NCBI GenBank assembly: GCA_004194705.1
Contig: SADC01000006.1
Location: 186,001 to 250,000, forward strand
Length of the DNA stretch: 64,000 nucleotides
Direction: 5' to 3'
From: Ditylenchus dipsaci
Taxonomy: Eukaryota; Nematoda; Chromadorea; Rhabditida; Anguinidae
Positions 55,395-64,000 of the stretch are shown piece by piece. The position numbers and the translations under genes are program-made. Below the pieces are notes generated by a model. That model saw only the letters and a list, made by a program, of their open reading frames with translations, was not told the origin of the DNA and did not search any database. The stretch's first letter is position 1; every line of letters begins with the position of its first letter.

Positions 55395-56037
55395 TAATGG
55401 TATAAGGCTGTTAGATTATTCTGTAATTGTCTTAAATCAGCCTATTATTTTTAATCAGTGAGATTCAAAAGCAAATAAAAATACAACATAAAAAATTAGT
55501 AAATGTCAAAATTTCTTGTTATAAATTCAAGTGTGCAAAATTGGACTTTGACAGTTAAAAGAAAAAAAAAATGAATAAATATCAATCATTCCTGAAAAAG
55601 CATCTGCAAAATTTTCGAATAAAAGAAGACTCTTGAAACCTAATTAGTTGGTAGTAACGCCATGTCTACTTGCAACTGTCTACTTGCAACTGTCTACTAA
55701 TTATTCCCAACCATTGTTCAATCCTTTTCCATATATATAATCTCATTTGCTTCATTACGCCTTAAGAAGATATAAAATTATTATTCCGGTTTTAACAAAG
55801 AAAGTGTCTTTTATAACAGACTAAAATTATAAAACACTAAAATCACACTCTAAAAGCCGAGATTTCAAACTGTGTTCAAACCTGATTTTTCAATTTTAAT
55901 AACAAATTCATAAGAAAAAGTGATAGTCCTTTTTGTTTCAAATGAGGTCGATTGCTAAGAAGCAAAAGTGACAAAATGTACCTGAAATAAAAAATATGAT
56001 GTTTTGGGGACCCTACTATAATATAGCGTGCGCAGTG

Positions 56038-58299
56038 CAGTGTTTTCAAAAATCAAGGTCAAGTTCAAGGTCAAGGTCTAAAATCAAGGTAAAGTCAAGA
56101 TCAAGGTCAAGTACAAGATCAAGGTCACCTTGACCTTGATCTTGACCTTGATTTAAAAAAAAATAAACTCAAGTTCAAGATCAAGGTCAAGATGGAACTT
56201 GACCTTGAACTTGACCTTGACCTTCACTTTACCTTGACCTTGACTTTGACTTTGACCTTGACTTTACCTTGACCTTGACTTTATTTGACTTTGACTTAAA
56301 TTATTTACCTTGACCTTTAGTACTGACCTTGAACGTGTTATTGACCTTTTTCATTTTATTGCATACTGGCTATACGTGGTACATAGCCTATCTATTTATT
56401 TTTCTTTTCAGATGTCAGCTCTATCCGCAGTATCGTCAGCTCATCAAATGAAACAGAAAAGGCGTAGCCGTGACGCAATCTGGGAGAACTTCACTGAAAT
56501 CGATGGAATCGGGGAGGCTAAAATGAAATGCAATGAATGCAATCAGGTAATTACTTATAAAGTCTGTAATTTTTTATCAATCTTGATTTCTTTTGAGACT
56601 GTGACTAAACATACAACTTCGCTTAAGAGTCATTGGGAATACAAGCATAAAGATGAGCAGCAGCCGGCCAAGAAAATTCGTTTAGAACGACCAGAAAAAT
56701 TTGCCGAGCCAAAAGACAAGTAAGATTCTTTGCGGCTTGACTTATGTCATTCACTAACTTTTCATTTCACAGGAACGGAAAAATTAACTCTCGATTCCAG
56801 CATTGCCAATAAACGTCTTTCTACATCCTCTGATGCGTAAATTTTTGTCTGCGATGAACTCAAGTATAGAGGGGAGGCCTTTAATGACTTCGCCATATAT
56901 TTTGTTACCGTCCTTAGTTCCCAACTAGCTTTTCTACGATGAAAGGTCTTCTGGTCAGCAAACTTGAGCAAGTTCAGAACACGGTCACAGGTCTTCTCAA
57001 CAAAATGCCGCAACGCGTTTCTTTGACATGTGATGTCTGGTCGGATAGTGGGCTGAAAAATGCTTACTTAGGTATGTCCCTTTTTATGTAAGTTATGTTA
57101 TTGGATTTTTCGCAGCTTAGGTGTTACTCTTCACTTTGTTGTGCAGACGCAACTCTTCGCCGCATCTTTCTTGGTCTGAGACAGCTACATGGCTCTCATA
57201 CAAGTGCACTGATCCGCCGAGAAACCGAAAAGTTACTACAAGAATATGGTCTCAATATGTCGTGCGCTTTCAAAATCGTGTCGGATGGTGGCAGCAATGT
57301 TGTCAAAGCTTTCAATGATATTCGCACAAGTATGACTTTTTGTGTGATCAGTGTTAGTTTTTATCTATTTCTAGTCTATTTTTTTAAGTCGAGTCTATTG
57401 TTGATGAACATGAGGGCGAAGAAGGCACAGAAGACCCACAAGAAGATGCTGAGGAAGATTATCAATCGCTCGATTTTTTGATTGGGTTTGTTTTTTTGGT
57501 ACTCGTTGTTGCTTAACTGACTAATATATTTGTCTTTGTAGAATAGCTTTTCCGCTTCGAGTTAACTGCTTCGCACACGCTCTTCAATTGGTCATAATGC
57601 AAACGTTCAAAGAATGTGTCAATCTCGTCGATGGATATAAAACGTGAAGTCATCAGTAGGAATCGACCCTCTCAAGTATTGGGCTTCAATGATGAACACG
57701 GTTGGTCCAATTTTTGTGTCCAGATTTTTGAGTCTTCTAATGTTGGTATTCAGGATGCAAGGCCAATCGCTGTTTTTGCTATAAAGGTACTGGCCATCCC
57801 TGCAACAAGTGCTCTAATCGAAAGAATATTTTCTCAGGCCGGGCTAGCTACTACCAAGCACAGGAATAGAACTGCATTTGAACTTCTTAACTCTCAACTT
57901 GTTGTGTACTGTAACTTGTATGTTGATGACATGTAGCCGTAATTTGTTTGCGTTGCTTTCTTGATCTCCAATAAAAGTTGATTCAGTTTAATATTTATAT
58001 TTTTCGACAAAAGAAATAGAAAAATCTGAGCGTAATGGTGAGGAGAAGTCAAGGTCAAGGTAAAGTCAAGGTCAAGGTCAAGGTCAAAGTCAAGGTCAAG
58101 GTAAAGTCAAGGTCAAGTTCAAGGTCAAGTTCCATCTTGACCTTGATCTTGAACTTGAGTTTATTTTTTTTTAAATCAAGGTCAAGTTCAAGGTCAAACT
58201 CAGTTTGACCTTGACCTTGACCTTGAACTTGACCTTGACTTTACCTTGAGGGTCAAGTTACCTTGACCTTGAACTTGACCTTGATTTTTGAAAACACTG
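56038..58299 (+). mobile_element. hAT element with TCAAGGTCA-array terminal repeats and perfect 8-bp duplication
   Basis: 2262 bp. It starts CAGTGTTTTCAAAAATCAAG and ends with the exact inverse. Both sides carry GCGCAGTG (56030-56037 and 58300-58307), a perfect 8-bp target duplication. About 300 bp at the left and 250 bp at the right are arrays of AAGGTCA/TGACCTT words in both orientations. The interior encodes a broken hAT transposase. The exact duplication implies recent insertion. hAT transposases often bind subterminal repeats, so the arrays may be transposase binding sites. Confidence 0.93.
56412..57936 (+). pseudogene. hAT-family transposase, internally deleted
   Basis: N-terminal BED-type zinc finger: CNEC, then TKHTTSLKSHWEYKHK. 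Next come LDSSIANKRLSTSSDA, MKGLLVSKLEQVQNTVTGLL and RVSLTCDVWSDSGLKNAYLG (the D of the RNase H-like core), LGLRQLHGSHTSALIRRETE, FKIVSDGGSNVVKAFN, an acidic linker (DEHEGEEGTEDPQEDAEEDY), and VNCFAHALQLVIMQTF (C-x-x-H-x-L-x-L). The C-terminal dimerisation region is VLAIPATSALIERIFSQAGL...HRNRTAFELLNSQLVVYCNL. Probable short introns lie near 56549, 56718, 57072, 57330 and 57485. Only about 45 codons separate the CxxH segment from the dimerisation region, where hundreds are normal, so the insertion domain and the catalytic E are missing. Several single-base shifts add to this. Not functional. Confidence 0.85.
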
Positions 58300-58369
58300 G
58301 CGCAGTGACGGTCGAGGAGGAGCTTTAGACGTTTTTCGGTACTTCTTCGGAATGCGCACCACATTTTTC

Positions 58370-58505
58370 GCCTTGGTCTTCCCTGTTGTCTTTTTACCAA
58401 AAAATGCCTTGGTCCCCCTAATTGTTTTGAAGGTGATGTATAATGTACAGGGTGGACCAAGGCATTTAGTGGTAAAAAAACAGGGGGACCAAGGCAAAAA
58501 AATGT
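58370..58505. repeat. Four CCTTGGTCCC motifs in an inverted arrangement
   Basis: GCCTTGGTCTTCCCTGTTGT, GCCTTGGTCCCCCTAATTG, GGTGGACCAAGGCATTT and CAGGGGGACCAAGGCAAAA form two nested inverted pairs. This is the densest cluster of this motif in the window, directly beside the hAT element. Confidence 0.6.
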
Positions 58506-58614
58506 GGTGCACATTCCGAACAAGTTCCGGTTTTTCGGCTTTTTATCAATAAATCGTCCCACGCTTAAGCTATGACCTAATTTTCCATACAACTGGGTTA
58601 AACAACTATATATA

Positions 58615-59488
58615 CAGTCAACCCCCGCTATAGTGACACCTCGCTATAGGAACACCCTCGCTATAGTGATACCTCGCAGACGATTTGGTTGGTTTTATCT
58701 AAAACGCCTTAGACTAGACCCTCGCTATAGTGACACCCGCTACAGTGACACACTCGCTATAGTGACACCCCAGGCCGTTCCCAACAAATAAAAATACCCT
58801 CGATATAGTGACACATGTCAAGTTTTGTTAATTAAAGTTGCAACTTTAAGTGAAAGTTCTTTTAAAAACCAATTTCGAGCTCTCCGTGAATTTCTTCCAT
58901 ATTAATTACGTGGTTTTTGCTTTGTTTTTGCTGCCAATATTCAACCCAATGATGTACATAATGCAGAAAAACTGTAGTACAGTTCAAAAATGTCCTACAG
59001 TCTTGATTAATATTTGCAATTGTAGTGCAGTTTCTCGGCATTATTCTTGTGACTGCTTTAATGAAATTTATTCATTTCGGTTTTCTCTCAGGATTATTAT
59101 TATTATTTCGCTATTTAGGCCCGCAACCATCAATTTAGAGCCTGAAAAAATGTGTACGTTAATCCCAGAATTGCGAGTCTAAATGGAGAATTTATAGTGT
59201 TTCCTTGACTAACCTTCGACCAGCAAAAACTACATCTTTTAGATTATACTGCCGCATCAGAGCTGTCAAAAGACTTTAAAAATTGGGTTAAAAGTTGTTA
59301 GACCCTAGACGGTATGAGCGTTTGGTTTATACATAAAATCGACAGGTGACTGTATTACCATTTGCTAAACCCTCGATATAGTGACACTTTTCAAGAAACT
59401 TTTTGAAAACCCTCGCTACAGTGACACCCCGCTATAGTGACACCTCAAGGCCGGTCCCGAGGGGTGTCACTATAGCGGGGGTTGACTG
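58615..59488. mobile_element. pogo/Tigger-like MITE (CTATAGTGACACC variant)
   Basis: 874 bp flanked by TA. Ends CAGTCAACCCCCGCTATAGT and its inverse. The terminal word CGCTATAGTGACACC is repeated five or more times in the left 200 bp and again near 59375-59440. The interior shows a GACCCTAGACGGTATGAGCG relic of the family module. An ORF at 58850-59182 is open but has no recognisable motif. Confidence 0.8.
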
Positions 59489-61931
59489 TAGTTTTTAAAT
59501 GTAGGTTGGTCGGAAAATAAGCGCCCAGGGCGGCCATTTTAAGGTAATACGGTATTAATCAGAAAAAGGTCGATTTAAGACACCAGGAATTCTCAAAAAT
59601 CGGATATTAAATCTCAATCTGATTTTCTAAACATTCGCTTAATTTTCGAAAATTGGAGTTAGAAGCCCTGCCGGGAAACTAAACTAGTCGAATCGCTTTA
59701 TGAAGCTCTCTTTAAGAAGCTCTCTTTAGCCTCCTCACATTTTTCTTAAAAATTGAACCACATAAAAAAGTTAATAGTTGAAGCCGGGGGAGCGGGGCGG
59801 TCTACTAAGTCGGTATTATACTTTAACGGAAAATTAATAATTCACAAATTGATCAAAAAGTAGGTCAATGATTTATTGGCTAGCTGGCTGAAATTGATAA
59901 GCCTGCCCAGCGGTCATTTATTGCTTGCGTGTCACTTGATACATCACAGTTGGTTAGGCAATATGGTTTAGCAGAACAGCTGTTGTCACACCCACACCAA
60001 CTATTAAATGTTCCTCTGGCTAGCATAAATTCTTAAAAAATGTTAGATTAATGTTGTTTAGTCCTGGACACTTTGAAAATGCTCAAGGCGAAAAAAATGA
60101 ACTTGAAACTTGTTTACTTGAGCGGGGAGGTGGCTTTTTTGGTTTAAACGTCCTCCAAGTACTTTTTATACGCCAAAAACGATTTTAGTATGGAAAAATT
60201 GGGAAACAATTTTCTTTATCGATTTTAGCGTATAAAAATTTCTTAAGAGACGTTTAAACACTATTCACAGTTAACTAAAAAAGGGGTCCCCGAGTAAATA
60301 AGTACCATAAATTTTTCTTTGTACCTGGTCGAATTTGTCTAAGGTAGGGTTATGCCTTGGTGAAAAAAAATTCATCGCAAGTTTCAAAATATCTAGAAAA
60401 AAATTTCAGGGTCACTTAAAATTTATGTAGGATTTGAACCTCGAGCCCCAAAAATAAAAAAAATTTTCAAGCGGAACATTGATGAAAGCAAATTTAGTCT
60501 CCCTCTTTTGATTGTCATGTTGAACCGAAAATTACAGCTGGCTTGGGCTAAACTCGGCCCTTCCCACGCTAGTCAACTCGGTTAGCTTGGGGACCAAGGC
60601 GATTTTTTTTACTGAAAAAGGTAAAAAAATTGCCTTGGTCTCCCAAGCTAAATTTACTGGTGGGGGTAGGACCGAGTTGACTGTTGGGAGAAAGGCCGAG
60701 GTGCTGTGCTGGCTTGTATTTATGGTTCGCTTATCACTCTGTACATTATAATTTGTTTAGTTTTTTTTATTATAAAAAATCCCCTCCTGATAGAAGGCCC
60801 CCTCTAATAGTAGACTCCCCTAGAGACTGATTGAAAATATAAGGCTTGGCCTACTAGTAAAGAAAATAAGGCAGTTGAACCATTAGGACTGAATTTGGAC
60901 TGAAGTCAGAGATCGGAATTCTAGACTAAGAAGTTCCAGAATTTTCTTCGCATCAGCCACTCCATTATCACAAAAATTTGAACTTATTCGCTTTTGACTT
61001 TATTAGATCGGTGCTAATATTTTATGGACCATTTTGCTGGCACGTCCACCTAATTTTGATACTGATGCCAACCCACAACTTGTAGATGACTTGTAGCTGT
61101 TTGAAACTGTTCACTAGTAAATTACGAACCCAAATCCGAAAAAATACAGCAGAGGATCAAGGCAACGCCCGCCCCCCCCCCTTGTTAAATAGGGCCGAAA
61201 AATTGACATTTTTACTTTGAAAAAGTAGCAATATTTTAAAGCTCAATGTCCTACTATAAATGCTACACTAAATTACGTCAATCGTACCAGCTGTTTCGTC
61301 GAACATCCAAACCTTACAATTATGGATAGAAAATTCAATGGCTTGTTTAAAACGAAATTAATGCCAATGAAGAGCATATAATTATGCCGAAAACAAGAGT
61401 GGTTATGCAAAAAACATCACATGTGTGTTTATAGGGCATTTATGAAATATTTCAACCATTTTATTTTTTAATAGGGTTTTTACTTGCTTTTCCTGCTGAT
61501 AATTGTTTTAATTTGTTATTTTTAGATAAAACCTTTCCCGGTTCTTAATTTGTTATAAATTTGTCCTCGACACAAAATTTAAAAAAGTTTTTTTTGCATT
61601 CGCACTTTTAGCGACGTTTTTTATATATGATGCGTTTTCAAACAAATGTATTTTATTTCTGACTTCTAGAGTCAAAAATGCTTTTCAGTACTTTTTTGTT
61701 TTACCGAGCAGAAACTGATTCAGGACAGTGTGGGTGTTTATCCTGAGTCAGGTTTAAATAACTGAAGTATTTCTTGTATATTTCAACACAAATTCTACAG
61801 TTGTTATCGTACAGTTATTTACAATGGCAACAACTTACTCAGAATACTAAATCAGAAAAGGGCAAAAGTTTATAAAACGCCTCCAAACGAACTATTCATT
61901 GTTTTCGGCCAGAAATTTATTACTTTTATTA
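59489..61931. other. No gene recognised; foldback at 60585-60660
   Basis: A partial TACCGTATT-type end is near 59555. An inverted pair GCTTGGGGACCAAGGCG/GCCTTGGTCTCCCAAGC lies at 60585-60660, inside a wider inverted pair that includes CTCGGCC. ACAGTTAT-type words occur near 61740-61825. No exons were identified. Confidence 0.3.
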
Positions 61932-62347
61932 CAGTCAAAACTTAAACCTCCACCTCAAGTTCGTTCCCGCCTAGGGTCCGACACTTTTTAAGCTGATTTT
62001 AAAAGCGCTTTGTCAGTTCTGTTTCCACAGTCTGATCGCAAATATTGCAAGGATTCCGATTTTGCCGATCGTTTTTCGAGAACCTGAAATTTTTCGTAAA
62101 AGCAAAACCTGGGTTCAACGACCCCCTTTTAAAAATTAGAGGATATTTAAATCGAGGTTTTTACTGTTTCAAAAGCAAAAAATTTTAGGTTTTTGAAAAA
62201 CGATCTGCAAAATTGAAATCCTTGCTATATTTGCAACGAGACTGTGAAAACTGAACTGACAAAGTGCTTTTAAAATCAGCTTGAAAATGTGTCGGACCCT
62301 AAGTGGGTACGAACTCGAAGTGGGGTCGTTAAATCGAAGTTTGACTG
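61932..62347. mobile_element. pogo/Tigger-like MITE (ACGACCCC variant)
   Basis: TA at 61930-61931 and 62348-62349. Ends CAGTCAAAACTTAAACC and AAATCGAAGTTTGACTG. AAGTTCGTTCCCGCCTAGGG and AAGGATTCCGATTTTGCCGA modules are present. The inner pair (about 62104-62160) repeats ACGACCCCC. It sits about 50 bp left of the MULE-like element. Confidence 0.8.
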
Positions 62348-62398
62348 TATTTTTGTCACATGATTTTTTAGTGACACAGCAAAAATCACCTGAAAAGC

Positions 62399-63258
62399 GG
62401 TGCCATGGCATTTCGTCCAAAATTCAGTTCGTCCAAAGACAATTCGTCCAAAAGTCAATTCGTCCAAAAGTCAATTCCTCCAAAATTCAGTTCGTCCAAA
62501 TTTAAATTTAAGTAGAAATTTTGCGGAAGAACCATTTTTACGGTCACAGGATAACTTCAACCGCACATAAACCGGTGCCAGAATGGCCGAAAGCCAATAA
62601 AATCTGGTTTTTGGGGGTTTACTAAAGGGGGGACAAACTTTTTGCAAAAAAACGATTGAACAAATCAGAATTGCAATGTGATCGAGTGAAACGGTTGCAG
62701 GTTCGAATCCCGGTGGTGGCGAAATACTCTTTTCCTGACTAAAATAGCTTTTAACGGAAAATTAAGCTTTAGGGTGGATAGTAACACCATTTGAAACCTG
62801 CTCAAACGTGTATCCACCTACATTATCCTAAACTTTGGATTCAGCTCAAATTAAATACAAGCACTGTATCCTACCCACAATCGTGTCCCGAGTATAGTTT
62901 GTTCACACCAAAACAGCTATTTGGATCGCAGAAACCCCAGTTCTCGAGCAGTTTCAGACCGCTCAGTATTTAGGCGGTAGTCCAATACACATGGTATTTA
63001 GGTGACTGTATTTAGGAATAATTTACTCATTATTATAAACATTCAGGTAATAGTATTTGGCAGCCTAAATATCGGTACTCAATACTTATGGGTAAATATT
63101 TTGACAAACTACATTTTGCTAAAATTTGGACGAATTGCAATTTGGACGAACTGAATTTTGGACTAATTGACTTTTGGACGAAGTGAATATTGGACGTACT
63201 GTATTTTGGACGAATTGTCTTTGGACGAATTGAATTTTGGACGAAATGCCATGGCACC
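62399..63258. mobile_element. MULE-like element with TTCGTCCAAA tandem ends and 9-bp duplication
   Basis: 860 bp. Ends GGTGCCATGGCATTTCGTCC and its inverse. The first and last 110-150 bp are tandem units of TTCGTCCAAAA-x-TCAG/AATT. A perfect 9-bp duplication, CTGAAAAGC, flanks it (62390-62398 and 63259-63267). A 9-bp duplication with long inverted ends indicates Mutator-like transposition. The interior lacks transposase but shares a block (GGTGGATAG, GTATCCACCT, ATCGTGTCCC) with the hairpin element at 41513-42709. Confidence 0.85.
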
Positions 63259-63267
63259 CTGAAAAGC

Positions 63268-64000
63268 ATTTGTTTCAATCATACTGAATCAGGTCAGCCT
63301 TATCGTTAACTGTAGAGTTTCACGTATATTATACAAAAATTTTCACAGTTATTACCATACTACAGTTATCAATCCTACAGTTGTAACGTATTAATTAAGG
63401 TAATGGGGGCCCCCATGGGGGTATACTTATTGACGAGGCAAAATCTGACGCTGGAGGAGTGGGTGTTTCTCTGGGTTAGAAATTTGACAAAAAATTGAGA
63501 CGGACGGATTTGCTGTAGTACGCGCTGTAGTTCAAACCCTACTTACACCTAATTATGGGGCTGCCTAGTTCCCAAAGCACATAGAAGACGCAATTATATT
63601 GAATCTGTTGACTGAAAAGTACTTGTATTCGCCTAAAATCTAATCCAGGACAAAACCCAGTTCTAACATCTGCACAGTTATCTGTTTCACTAAAAAATGT
63701 AGCCGATTTTTTTCTCGAACATGTCCTTTGCCATTTTTTGCATCAAAATCATCTATTTTAAGGCCAACTCCAATTCCAAAATAACACCTTGTTCGAGACA
63801 CCTTCATTTGTAAAAAATTGTGACGATTATTGAGCTTAATTAGCAAACAGAGTGATATTAGTGTTCGGATGGTTGGATATTTACTCAAGAGACTTCCAAT
63901 TTGACTACATTGTTTTAGCGAACATTCTAGTCTATTGCTTTTTACTGCCTAGTTTTCAAATTTAAGCTCGTTTGTCATAGTAAATCTAGACAATCTAGAC
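63268..64000. other. No gene recognised at window end
   Basis: Holds ACAGTTATYA words near 63305-63385 and a GGGGGCCCCCATGGGGG palindromic run near 63405. The minus-strand ORF at 63640-63888 has no recognisable motif. Confidence 0.3.

Noticed and set aside
58200..58592. Minus-strand ORF of 130 codons with a Ser/Arg-rich end resembling an SR protein
   Set aside because: The SRSRSR-like tail is a translation of the AAGGTCA array and the rest covers the CCTTGGTCCCC foldback.
58850..59182. 110-codon ORF in the CTATAGTGACACC MITE as a captured receptor gene
   Set aside because: Hydrophobic segments and cysteines are present, but no family motif or splice signal could be found.

Overview
This window is eukaryotic, and almost certainly from a nematode. 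It is AT-rich, its genes are broken into short exons with GT/AG introns, and it holds receptor families known only from nematodes: three Sra-superfamily serpentine chemoreceptor copies and one Srt-class receptor. The remaining genes are a serpin, a type II membrane protein with an HtrL/YibB domain, an F-box/LRR-type leucine-rich protein, a glycine-rich protein, a small secreted protein and a basic helical protein. There are also three tRNA-Lys(CTT) copies. No species is claimed. Nothing looks bacterial or viral.

Layout. 1-3.3 kb: remains of receptor A. 3.4-8.1 kb: foldback elements. 8.2-13.7 kb: receptor B. 17.1-20.1 kb: receptor C, same strand and same exon plan. 22.5-26.0 kb: the Srt receptor. 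28-31 kb: two small minus-strand genes. 32-36.6 kb: leucine-rich gene, with possible upstream exons. 36.8-38.9 kb: two tRNA-Lys. 39.5-47.9 kb: serpin, whose 5.9-kb first intron holds a hAT-like element, a hairpin-rich element, a MULE remnant, a minus-strand glycine-rich gene and a third tRNA. 48.0-51.4 kb: the HtrL-domain gene on the minus strand. 51.5-64 kb: mostly transposons, including a hAT element with perfect target duplications and a MULE-like element with a perfect 9-bp duplication.

Most of the sequence is non-autonomous DNA transposon. The main class is pogo/Tigger-like MITEs (TA target site, CAGTCRAMCCTC ends). Others are hAT, MULE and mariner-like MITEs and foldback elements, several nested in one another. 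The four receptors probably form a local chemosensory cluster; the other genes show no shared pathway.

Main caveat: nearly every exon that matches a family well also has one or more 1-2 base indels, often in homopolymers, while its splice sites and motifs are intact. Two of the three tRNAs show the same pattern. This fits an incompletely polished long-read assembly at least as well as widespread pseudogenes. Coding features are therefore given as gene spans with exon positions, not as clean reading frames. Family assignments come from motifs recognised by eye, without database searches.
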